From contig MGTN01000015.1 of NCBI GenBank assembly GCA_001799475.1, positions 43,621 to 51,179 of the forward strand: 7,559 bases of DNA. The letters run 5' to 3'. Positions 1 to 5,617 of the stretch are shown in pieces. Made by a program: the position numbers and the translations under genes. The stretch comes from Desulfovibrionales bacterium GWA2_65_9 (GTDB lineage Bacteria; Desulfobacterota; Desulfovibrionia; Desulfovibrionales; Desulfovibrionaceae). The notes beneath the pieces were generated by a model that worked only from the letters and a program-made list of their open reading frames with translations, made no database searches and was not told where the DNA came from. How positions within the stretch are numbered: position 1 is the first letter of the stretch; each line of letters starts with the position of its first letter.

Positions 1-8
1 CCTGCGAC

Positions 9-54
9 AAAAAAGGGTTCCGGCGGGCGCAACAACGCTCGCCGGAACCCTTTG
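9..54 (-). terminator. Intrinsic terminator of the B12 riboswitch (minus strand)
   Basis: Positions 12-29 and 36-53 form an 18-bp inverted repeat with a 6-nt loop (30-35). Read on the minus strand, the hairpin runs straight into six U residues (complement of the A-run 9-14), the classic intrinsic-terminator layout. On that strand one stem position (39 against 26) is a C-A mismatch; on the plus strand it is a G-U pair, but the plus strand has only a UUU tail that is itself paired in the stem. The hairpin begins 27 nt after the aptamer ends, as expected for a transcription-attenuating riboswitch. It could also serve as a bidirectional terminator for a plus-strand gene lying left of the window. 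Confidence 0.85.
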
Positions 55-80
55 CCATCGTGTTCCAGAACAAAACCAAT

Positions 81-258
81 GCGGACAGGTCTTCCGGCTT
101 CCGGATCAGCCGGGGGAAGACGGCCTTCCCGCCGGGGTCAACCCCGACAGTGGCCGGGCTAAAAAAGCCCGAAGTCTCTCCCCGTCCCCGGTTACGGCGG
201 CGGGACCGCCACGGAATCGCACCGTGTTCCGAGATGTCCGCCCGGTGTGCCTGCCGTG
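81..258 (-). promoter_or_regulatory. Cobalamin (B12) riboswitch aptamer
   Basis: Read on the minus strand, this stretch carries the conserved cobalamin-aptamer boxes in the right order. GGAACACGGTG followed by GATTCC lies at 230-213. GGTCCCGCCGCCGTAA follows at 208-193. GCCACTG is the complement of 148-154. CGGGAAGGC is at about 132-124, and GGAAGACCTG at 95-86. The 3' end TGTCCGC (87-81) pairs perfectly over 7 bp with GCGGACA (241-235), giving a closing stem. GGCAGG at 255-250 can alternatively pair with the same 3' end as in the family's usual P1, so the 5' boundary is uncertain by about 15 nt. In this family, binding of a cobalamin represses the downstream gene, commonly for B12 synthesis, B12 or cobalt uptake, or a B12-independent isozyme. 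That gene must lie left of the window on the minus strand. The terminator directly downstream implies control at transcription. Confidence 0.93.
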
Positions 259-284
259 GTAGCCGAATCAGCGGGGCATTTCAA
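256..284 (-). promoter_or_regulatory. Candidate sigma-70 promoter for the riboswitch transcript
   Basis: On the minus strand TTGAAA (284-279, five of six to TTGACA) is followed after 17 bp by TACCAC (261-256, only three of six to TATAAT). A start about 7 nt further on would fall near 249, just before the closing stem of the aptamer. The spacing and placement are right but the -10 is weak, so this is a candidate only. Confidence 0.3.
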
Positions 285-586
285 GGGCCCTGTCTGCTCC
301 CGTGGCGATGGGCGGGAACGCAGCGGGTGGTTTACGGGCCAGTATTCCAATCCTCGCAGCCGGATCAGGCCCGATGCGCTGGTGATGCGCTGGCGATGCG
401 CTGGCGACCATGCTGAAGAAGGGTGCCGCCGGTTTCTCCTGGCGCGGGCGCTGCGGCGCAACGCCTGACAGCGAAACATGTCTTGCGGCGGTGTGAGAAA
501 CAGGCCCTGGGCCTCTGCCCAGCCCAAAACGCTGCCCCTCAAAACCCGCAGCGCGTTCCCGGCACGGGCATTGCAATGTCTCTGGC
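259..586. other. Intergenic region without a supported gene
   Basis: This 328-bp stretch separates the minus-strand riboswitch from the plus-strand WcbI gene, so it should hold divergent promoters. The open frames crossing it on both strands are short, proline/arginine-rich and show no recognisable family. What can be seen is the weak minus-strand promoter candidate at 256-284, an 11-bp tandem triplet at 373-405, a 10-bp inverted repeat with one mismatch (429-438 with 495-504) and a perfect 6-bp hairpin with a 4-nt loop (507-522). I see no convincing plus-strand promoter for the gene at 587. Confidence 0.5.
373..405. repeat. Three tandem copies of an 11-bp unit
   Basis: GATGCGCTGGT (373-383) is followed directly by two copies of GATGCGCTGGC (384-394, 395-405), with a partial fourth start (GA). 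The 11-bp period is close to one helical turn and is not a multiple of three, which fits non-coding DNA. It may be a replication-slippage product or a set of protein-binding sites phased on one helix face; the sequence alone does not decide. Confidence 0.8.
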
Positions 587-1417
587 GTGGATAAACGCAC
601 AGCCATTCTGCACGCCAACTGCCAGGGCCAGCCCCTGGCCGCACAGCTCCTGGCCAGCCCGGAGTTTGCCCAAAGCTTTGCCCCGCGCGTGTACCTGAAC
701 TACGCCCGTGAGCCGCTGCCCGAGGCCGAGCTGGCCGCCTGCGGCCTGTTCCTGTACCAGCACCTCGGCCCGGAGTGGGGCGAGCTGTCCTCGGCCGCGC
801 TCCTGGCCCAGCTGCCAGCAGACTGCCCCAGGCTGTGCATCCCGAACATGTTCTTCCGGGGCCCGTGGCCGCTGTGGTCCGGCGCGCCCGGCTTCGACTA
901 CCGCGACGTCCTCCTGGACACGCTGTTGGACATGGGCCTGCCCCGGCGCGACATCCTGCACGTATGCCTGTCTACGCCGCTGACGTGGAAATATGACCTG
1001 GACGCGCTGCTCAAGGAGACCGTGGAGCGTGAGCGTGAGCGCCAGGCCCACACCCCGGTCCAGTACCTGGACTTTGTGCTGGAGCATTGGCGTGAGCGCC
1101 CGCTGTTCTACACCGTCAACCACCCCGGCCCGGAACTGCTCGGGCTGGCTGCGGCGGGCATCCTGCGCGAGCTCGGCCTGGCCCCACAAAGCCCGGAGCT
1201 GCTGCCCGGACCGGAAGCCCTGGGCGCGGGCTACGCGGACTTCGAGCTGCCCGTGCATCCGCAGGCGGCGGCCTTTTACGGCCTGGCTTACGGTGCTGAA
1301 ACCCAAATTTTCAACGTCTATGGCCGGGCCAAGACCTTTGCCCAGTACGCCGCAGCCTATGTGGACTGCCGCCAGCTGGGCCTCGACGACTTCATCGGCT
1401 ACCTGCAACTGGCGTGA
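587..1417 (+). CDS. WcbI-family polysaccharide biosynthesis protein
   Basis: This 276-residue protein belongs by its N-terminal signature to the WcbI family of capsule and surface-polysaccharide proteins. WcbI of Burkholderia pseudomallei is needed for capsule formation and binds coenzyme A, suggesting an acyl-transfer or deacylation role on the glycan. The sequence shows the family hallmark ILHANCQGQPL at residues 7-17, a hydrophobic strand with a Pro/Phe/Trp-rich stretch (residues 85-98, IPNMFFRGPWPLW) and FYTVNHPGPELL (174-185), in the order expected for the family. There is no signal peptide or membrane segment, so it should act in the cytoplasm. The GTG start lacks a clear Shine-Dalgarno sequence; an in-frame TGA at 494 and no better in-frame start codon support it. 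Its TGA overlaps or lies just before the start of the glycosyltransferase, so the two are almost certainly co-transcribed and probably modify the same glycan. The exact reaction cannot be read from the sequence. Confidence 0.85.
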   Translation: MDKRTAILHANCQGQPLAAQLLASPEFAQSFAPRVYLNYAREPLPEAELAACGLFLYQHLGPEWGELSSAALLAQLPADCPRLCIPNMFFRGPWPLWSGAPGFDYRDVLLDTLLDMGLPRRDILHVCLSTPLTWKYDLDALLKETVERERERQAHTPVQYLDFVLEHWRERPLFYTVNHPGPELLGLAAAGILRELGLAPQSPELLPGPEALGAGYADFELPVHPQAAAFYGLAYGAETQIFNVYGRAKTFAQYAAAYVDCRQLGLDDFIGYLQLA

Positions 1418-1425
1418 GGGCACGT

Positions 1426-2436
1426 ATGGGCGCGGACGCGAAACTTTTGGCCTGGGTGGGCGGCGAGTTCTTCATACAGCACATGCAGGCCGAGGGCTTC
1501 CGCGTGCAGCGCATCCCGCTCACCGGACCGGAGGCCCTGACCTGGGATGAGGTCTGCGCGCGCTGCGGCGCGGTCCCGGACGCCGTAGTCTACACCGACC
1601 GCAGCCTGCCCCCGCCGCTGCTCGGGGTGGAGTGCTTCCCGTGCCTCACGGCCTTCTACTGCATCGACTCGCACATCCACGGCTGGTACCCGCTCTATGC
1701 CGGGGCCTTTGACCTCTGCGCCGTGAGCCTGAAGGGCGACGTGGAGCGCTTCAGCCAGGAACTCGCACCCGGCCGCGTGCTCTGGCTGCCGCCCTTTGCC
1801 GAGGACCGCTACCAGCCCAGGCCCGCCGAGAAGGACTTCGACCTGCTCTTTGTGGGCACCGTGGACCCGGAGACCACGCCCCAGCGGCATGACTTTTTGC
1901 AGCGCCTGGGGCGTGAGTTTCCGGGCCTTGCGGTGCGCCGGGGCGACTTCGCCGAGCTTTTGCCGCGCGCCCGGGTGACGCTGAACATCGCCGAGCGCGG
2001 CGACCTGAATTTCCGCGTCTTCGAGGGGCTGGCCTGCGGCTGCTGCCTGCTGACCCCGAGGATTGCCAACGGCCAGGACGAGTTGTTTCAGGACGGGGTG
2101 CATTTCGCCACCTACCAGCCGGACGAAGCGAAGGACGCCGCGGCCCAGGCTCGTGCCCTGCTGGCCGATCCCGAGCGCCGCAGCGCCCTGGCCCTGGCCG
2201 GGCACAAGCAGGTGGACTTGGCCCACCGTCCCCGGCACCGGGCCGCTGCCCTGGCCGGGCTGCTGCGCCAAGGATTTGACGCGAATCTGCCGGGCACTCG
2301 CCTGGCACACCCCGACACGGCCAGAATCGCCGCCCTGCGCCTGCTGTTTCTGCACTGGGCCGACAACTGCAACGACGCCAGCCTGGCCGCGCGCTACCTC
2401 GCCGAGGCGCGCAGGCTCTCGCATCCGGGGGCATAG
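1426..2436 (+). CDS. CgeB-like GT4-type glycosyltransferase
   Basis: This 336-residue protein resembles the C-terminal, nucleotide-sugar-binding half of GT-B glycosyltransferases of the CgeB / Glyco_trans_1_2 type, which transfer a sugar from an activated donor to a surface glycan or protein. The donor-site signature is NFRVFEGLACGCCLLT (residues 195-210; E200 is the expected donor-contacting acid), followed by NGQDELFQDGVHFATY (215-230), the usual 'no longer in default position, now dark' segment of this group. DLLFVGTVDPET (139-150) marks the first strand of the second Rossmann domain. There is no signal or membrane segment, so it should be cytoplasmic. ATG 1426 is chosen because GAGGG (1416-1420) sits 5 nt before it; a GTG at 1414, overlapping the upstream stop by 4 bp, would add four residues. 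The last 50 residues are an alpha-helical tail without a known motif. Acceptor and sugar are unknown. Confidence 0.82.
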   Translation: MGADAKLLAWVGGEFFIQHMQAEGFRVQRIPLTGPEALTWDEVCARCGAVPDAVVYTDRSLPPPLLGVECFPCLTAFYCIDSHIHGWYPLYAGAFDLCAVSLKGDVERFSQELAPGRVLWLPPFAEDRYQPRPAEKDFDLLFVGTVDPETTPQRHDFLQRLGREFPGLAVRRGDFAELLPRARVTLNIAERGDLNFRVFEGLACGCCLLTPRIANGQDELFQDGVHFATYQPDEAKDAAAQARALLADPERRSALALAGHKQVDLAHRPRHRAAALAGLLRQGFDANLPGTRLAHPDTARIAALRLLFLHWADNCNDASLAARYLAEARRLSHPGA

Positions 2437-2460
2437 GCGAGAAGCTTCAGCGCTGCCCGC

Positions 2461-2541
2461 TGGTGTTGGCACGGGACATGCTAAGGAATAGGTACCCTGG
2501 ACGACAGGTGCGAGCCAGAACGGCATCGGGAACCAACACCA
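2461..2541. repeat. 9-bp inverted repeat flanking the sigma-54 promoter
   Basis: TGGTGTTGG (2461-2469) is the exact reverse complement of CCAACACCA (2533-2541), with 63 bp between the arms. The left arm overlaps the -24 element. The arms do not extend further in either direction. It may be chance, or paired half-sites for a regulator. Confidence 0.45.
2467..2482 (+). promoter_or_regulatory. Sigma-54 (RpoN) -24/-12 promoter
   Basis: TGGCACG (2467-2473), then 4 bp, then ATGCT (2478-2482) matches the consensus TGGCACG-N4-TTGCW at 11 of 12 positions, with the obligatory GG and GC separated by exactly 10 bp. Transcription should start near 2493, leaving a leader of about 165 nt before the transglycosylase gene. 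It lies in a non-coding gap and points to that gene. Sigma-54 promoters need an ATP-driven enhancer-binding protein; I see no clear upstream activator site, which could lie inside the preceding gene. Confidence 0.6.
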
Positions 2542-2552
2542 AATGAAGTGAA

Positions 2553-2612
2553 GGGCAGTGCCCATTACACAAAGGGTTCCGATCCACTGCCCACGGTCAA
2601 CTGGGGTTTTTT
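2553..2612 (+). promoter_or_regulatory. Possible leader RNA structure or weak terminator
   Basis: GGGCAGTG (2553-2560) pairs perfectly with CACTGCCC (2585-2592). The end of that right arm also takes part in a short hairpin (CCCA 2590-2593 with TGGG 2602-2605) that is followed at once by GGTTTTTT, with six T at 2607-2612. The two pairings exclude each other, the arrangement of an attenuator, but the second stem is only 4 bp. It may simply be a poor terminator for the glycosyltransferase transcript, or chance. Confidence 0.25.
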
Positions 2613-2657
2613 CACGCCCGGCGTCCGGCTGAATATTCGGGGCGCAAGGAGGCTGAC

Positions 2658-3968
2658 ATGGTTCGACGGAAAATGCTGCGACGTTTCATTGGATTGTCGG
2701 CCCGGCTGTCGGCCAAGCTGGCGGCCAGGCTGGCGTCCAGCCTTCCTGTCCGCGTTCTGCTTCGGTCCCCTTTCCGCTTGCAACTCCGGCTGCGCGCTGC
2801 CGCGCCGATTTTTTCCCTGCTCTGCCTGGCGCTGCTGGTGGCCTCCTGCTCGGTGTCCGACGCCGTGAGCATCGCCCGGGTGGCCAGCGGCGACACCAGC
2901 GCAGCCGTTGACCTGGCGCGCAACAAGGCCATCCGCTACGCCACCAATCCCAGCGCCATCGAGGCTGACTACAAGCGTTTCAAGGGCCTGGTCACGGCCT
3001 TCCGCCGCGCCGTGGGCGGCACCTGGGGCGCGCGCGACGTGCGCGAGCCCGAGCCCAAGCAGTACGTCAAGTACACCCAGAACTATCTGTCCCGCGCCAG
3101 CGTGGACTTCGAGCGCGGTTTGATCCTGGTGGAGACCCTGGACCAGCAGACCCCGCAGGCCAGCCTGCGCGCGGCCATCGCCACCACGCTTTTGACCCCG
3201 TACGACCCGCGTGCGGTGGACCTGTATTCCGCCGGGCCCGTGAAGCTGGGCGGCAAGCCCTTCCTTCTGGGCGAGGTCAAGGACGCGCGCGGCCGCGACA
3301 TTAGAAGCGAGGAGCAGGCCGAGGAATTCGCCCGCCAGATTGTCGCGTTGAGCCTGCAGGAGCGGCCCTCGGACCCGTCCCTGGGCCAGCCGGGCAAGAC
3401 CGTGCGCTTCGTGGTCATCGCCATGACCGCTGAGCACATGCAGGTGCGCGCAGCCAAGTTTCGCCCGCTGGTGGAAGAGGCGGCCAGCCGCTTCGGCGTC
3501 AGCCGCAACCTCATTTACGCCATCATCCGCGTGGAGAGCGACTTCAACCCCTACGCCATCAACGCCGTGCCTGCCGTGGGGCTGATGCAGGTGGTGCCGC
3601 AGACCGCCGGGGCCGATGTCCAGGCCCATCTCACGGGCAAGGCCGGCGAGCCGACCAAGGCCTTTCTCTTCGAGCCGCAGCACAACATCACCTATGGCAC
3701 GGCCTACCTGCACCTGCTGGGCAAGCGCTTCCTGGCGGGCATCGGCGACGGGCTCTCGCGCGAGTACTGCGTCATCGCCGCGTACAACGGCGGCGCAGGC
3801 GCGCTTTTGAAGACCTTTGACCGCGACAAGGGCCGGGCGATTTCAATCATCAACAGCCGCCCGCCCCTGGCCGTCTACGATACCATCGTGGAGCGCCACG
3901 CGGCCCAGGAAACGCGCGACTATCTGCGCAAGGTCCTGGCGGCCAAGAAGGAATTCGCGGGGATGTAG
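2658..3968 (+). CDS. mltC: MltC-like membrane-bound lytic murein transglycosylase
   Basis: A lytic transglycosylase cleaves the MurNAc-GlcNAc bond of peptidoglycan with formation of 1,6-anhydroMurNAc. The 436-residue protein has three parts. First is a long basic leader ending in a hydrophobic segment and lipobox V61-A-S-C64, with Ser at the next position, which in E. coli rules favours outer-membrane sorting. Second is an MltC-type N-terminal domain (about 75-250, including KQYVKYTQNYLSRASVDFE at 134-152). Third is the SLT catalytic domain (about 265-436). The catalytic domain carries IIRVESDFNP (289-298; E293 catalytic), GLMQVVPQTAG (308-318), NITYGTAYLHLL (343-354) and AAYNGGAG (374-381). 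This order and length (E. coli MltC is about 360 residues) fit MltC, with roughly 45 extra residues at the N-terminus. The start is firm: AAGGAGG at 2646-2652 lies 5 nt before the ATG. The extra leader is built from short basic repeats. The gene stands alone behind a sigma-54 promoter candidate. Confidence 0.92.
   Translation: MVRRKMLRRFIGLSARLSAKLAARLASSLPVRVLLRSPFRLQLRLRAAAPIFSLLCLALLVASCSVSDAVSIARVASGDTSAAVDLARNKAIRYATNPSAIEADYKRFKGLVTAFRRAVGGTWGARDVREPEPKQYVKYTQNYLSRASVDFERGLILVETLDQQTPQASLRAAIATTLLTPYDPRAVDLYSAGPVKLGGKPFLLGEVKDARGRDIRSEEQAEEFARQIVALSLQERPSDPSLGQPGKTVRFVVIAMTAEHMQVRAAKFRPLVEEAASRFGVSRNLIYAIIRVESDFNPYAINAVPAVGLMQVVPQTAGADVQAHLTGKAGEPTKAFLFEPQHNITYGTAYLHLLGKRFLAGIGDGLSREYCVIAAYNGGAGALLKTFDRDKGRAISIINSRPPLAVYDTIVERHAAQETRDYLRKVLAAKKEFAGM
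2699..2734 (+). repeat. Degenerate 12-bp tandem repeats in the transglycosylase leader
   Basis: Three adjoining 12-bp units (2699-2710, 2711-2722, 2723-2734) share the pattern GGCCnnGCTGnC; a fourth, more diverged unit follows. The period is a multiple of three, so the protein gains a four-residue repeat of the form small-basic-Leu-small (residues 15-26, ARLSAKLAARLA), giving an amphipathic, positively charged helix ahead of the lipoprotein signal. Confidence 0.65.
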
Positions 3969-3998
3969 GGAGAAATGTATAACAACAGAGGTGAACGA

Positions 3999-4085
3999 AT
4001 GTGGGATGCAGCATTGTTGTTGGCCTCTTTAGCTTTGCAATGTGCGCCACGCAATGGCGAGTATTTTGAATTGTATATGCTTTGA
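3999..4085 (+). CDS. Candidate 28-residue small protein
   Basis: This short frame encodes MWDAALLLASLALQC (residues 1-15) followed by a polar tail ending ELYML. It is a hydrophobic stretch too short for a confident membrane segment. A good ribosome-binding site, GAGGTGA (3988-3994), lies 4 nt before the ATG. An in-frame ATG at 3975 would add eight residues but has its purine-rich site only 2 nt away. It ends 15 bp before the next gene, whose own ribosome-binding site fills the gap, so the two could be one small transcript. I recognise no family. It may be a real small protein, a leader peptide for the following gene, or chance in a low-GC stretch. Confidence 0.35.
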   Translation: MWDAALLLASLALQCAPRNGEYFELYML

Positions 4086-4100
4086 CTTAGGGAGTGATAT

Positions 4101-4421
4101 ATGCAGGCAGAATATGGTCTGGAGCAATTGACGAGTGCAGTATTCACGATTGCTGATAGCCACGAGACACTGCAGCAGCGTTTGATAAGCGCATGCGTTT
4201 ACGATATTCTTAACATTAACCCCGAAAGAGATCTCCCTCAGGAAATGAGAGAGAAGTTCACCACTCTTTGTCAGTTACTGAATTGCCAACCAGCCATGGA
4301 GGGGCAAGGCAGTATCTCTGCAACGATCTCTGCAATGAACGACGATGAAGCCCGGCGGCACATCGAAACAATTGGCCAGATGTACCGCGAGCTGGCGGAG
4401 TACCTCGCAACGCGCTCGTAA
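4101..4421 (+). CDS. Hypothetical 106-residue protein
   Basis: I do not recognise this protein. The sequence is acidic to neutral, has no signal peptide or transmembrane segment, and reads as mostly helical: residues 5-35 (with HETLQQRLISACVYDIL at 21-37), a PERDLPQEM turn (41-49), a helix to about 61, a Gly/Ser-rich break (66-75) and a final helix (80-104, DDEARRHIETIGQMYRELAEYL). Two Cys (57, 62) are spaced like neither a zinc ribbon nor a CxxC pair. AGGGAG (4089-4094) 6 nt before the ATG supports the start. Base composition is unlike its neighbours: 28 of 60 GC at 4101-4160 and 24 of 60 at 4201-4260, against 42 of 60 at 4621-4680 in the next gene, which suggests recent acquisition. It converges with the amidohydrolase gene, 35 bp away. 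Short helical proteins of this kind can be regulators, antitoxin-like or chaperone-like, but nothing here picks one. Confidence 0.7.
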   Translation: MQAEYGLEQLTSAVFTIADSHETLQQRLISACVYDILNINPERDLPQEMREKFTTLCQLLNCQPAMEGQGSISATISAMNDDEARRHIETIGQMYRELAEYLATRS

Positions 4422-4456
4422 CCACTTGAAATGGCGATGGGGCTTCAGGCAAAGGG

Positions 4457-5530
4457 CTACTTCCACTCCTCCCCGCTCATGAGCTTCCAGGCGTTCTTGT
4501 AGGCGATGCGCTCGGCTGCGGCCTTGGTCAGCCGCGCCAGCACCAGCCGCCGGAAGGTCTCTACCACGCGGGTGTAGTCGTCAAAGCGCCCGGTGTTCAC
4601 GTCCGTGCCGATGACGAAGTGCTCCGGGAATTCCTCCAGCAGCGCCAGCCAGTTGGCGTTCAGCCGGGCGTCCGGCTGGTTGTCGCCGCCCTTGCTGGGG
4701 TCGCTGTCGTAGAGCACGGCGTCGACCTGGTTCGTGCCCCGGTGCCTGCTGCCGGGCTTGGCCTGGTTCAGGTCAAAGGACAGGTTCGGGTACTTCCGCA
4801 AGAACTCGCGCACGCCGTCCGGGGTGGGCAGCCTGGTCCAGGTGCTGCGGTTGCGGTTGCGGCCCACGTGGCACCAGATGACCTGGGCCTTGGGATGGGC
4901 TGTGAGCATGCGCTCCAGTTCGGGCAAGAGCGCGTCCTCGGCCTCGTGGTGCAGGAGCAGGGGCAGGCCGGTTTCCTCGGCGATGCGGAACACGGCCTCA
5001 AAGCTCGGGGAGTCCACCGGCAGGTGCACGTCCCGGCTGTTGGTGCTGGACACGTAGTGCCGGGCCTCGAACTCGCCCAGGGCGAAGTAGCGGCCGGTCT
5101 TGGCGTCCGCAGCCAACTCGTCCAGCAGGGTCATGTCGCGGCCGTGCCAGCGCGGGCCGTCGCCGTGGATGGTGGCGGGCACGATGCGTCCGGGATATTT
5201 CGCGGCGTCGGCCAGGGCGTGGGCGCTGCCGTGCTTCTCGTTCTGGCCGAGCCAGGTCAGGGCCACGCCGTTCCGGTCCATCCTGTCCAGGAGCGCCGAG
5301 AGCTCCAGCTTGCCGCCCCAGTGGTGCTCCACGTCGATGATGGGCAACTCGCCCGTGGCCTGGATGCGGCGGATCTCGGCGGCATAGCCCGCAAGCAGGG
5401 CCGCGCGGTCGGTACTGGGGACGCTGGCAGGCGGGGTTTCGGCATGATTCGGGGCAGGGCAGAAAAGCAGCGCCAGAACGGACAGCAGACAGGCGGCCAG
5501 GGCGCGCCGCAGGGGGAGCAGACCTTTCAT
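4457..5530 (-). CDS. Exported amidohydrolase-family (TIM-barrel) metal hydrolase
   Basis: This 357-residue protein resembles the amidohydrolase-2 family (COG2159 type, related to ACMSD and dihydroorotase-like enzymes), which hydrolyses or decarboxylates small organic substrates at a divalent metal in a TIM barrel. Visible elements are IIDVEHHWGG (64-73, end of strand 1), GEFEARH (152-158), LLLHHEAED (191-199), WCHVGRN (219-225), IGTDVN (307-312, D310 the expected catalytic acid) and the closing helix YKNAWKLM (344-351). Strand 1 normally reads DxHxH; here the first His is replaced by Glu (D66-V-E68-H69-H70). Residues 1-30 form a Sec signal peptide with a basic start, a hydrophobic core and a likely cut after NHA, so it should work in the periplasm; C24 lacks a proper lipobox. 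ATG 5530 is preferred to the GTG at 5533 because GGAGGTG (5542-5536) lies 5 nt before the ATG. Its substrate is unknown. It lies 87 bp behind the phosphoesterase gene and could share its transcript. Confidence 0.82.
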   Translation of the reverse strand: MKGLLPLRRALAACLLSVLALLFCPAPNHAETPPASVPSTDRAALLAGYAAEIRRIQATGELPIIDVEHHWGGKLELSALLDRMDRNGVALTWLGQNEKHGSAHALADAAKYPGRIVPATIHGDGPRWHGRDMTLLDELAADAKTGRYFALGEFEARHYVSSTNSRDVHLPVDSPSFEAVFRIAEETGLPLLLHHEAEDALLPELERMLTAHPKAQVIWCHVGRNRNRSTWTRLPTPDGVREFLRKYPNLSFDLNQAKPGSRHRGTNQVDAVLYDSDPSKGGDNQPDARLNANWLALLEEFPEHFVIGTDVNTGRFDDYTRVVETFRRLVLARLTKAAAERIAYKNAWKLMSGEEWK

Positions 5531-5617
5531 CACGCCACCTCCAGTCCCAGGGGGACGTCACAGGTTCACGCCAGTCTGGCTGCGGAGTCGGGGGGGCTGT
5601 GGGCTATTCTTCTTCGT

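Noticed and set aside
507..522. 6-bp hairpin with a 4-nt loop upstream of the WcbI gene
   Set aside because: No T-run follows on either strand, so it is not a terminator, and short GC stems are common here.
60..698. Overlapping open frames on both strands at the left edge (60-416, 192-644, 247-468, 268-618, 423-698)
   Set aside because: They cross the riboswitch and intergenic DNA, have no family resemblance, and no good ribosome-binding sites were seen.
12..2580. The 10-bp word AAAGGGTTCC at both 12-21 and 2571-2580
   Set aside because: A shared 10-mer is expected many times by chance in a window of this size, and the flanks do not match.
2548..2868. A 106-residue plus-strand frame starting 110 bp before mltC
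   Set aside because: It overlaps the firmly supported mltC start in another frame and is Cys/Pro/Arg-rich in the manner of a shadow frame.
539..3713. Long minus-strand open frames at 539-1423, 1399-2565 and 2565-3713
   Set aside because: They lie opposite well-supported plus-strand genes, are rich in Ala, Gly, Gln and Val without any family signature, and reflect the high GC at third positions.
4422..4456. Possible bidirectional terminator between the convergent genes
   Set aside because: Only 3-4 bp stems and no T-run on either strand; nothing worth calling.
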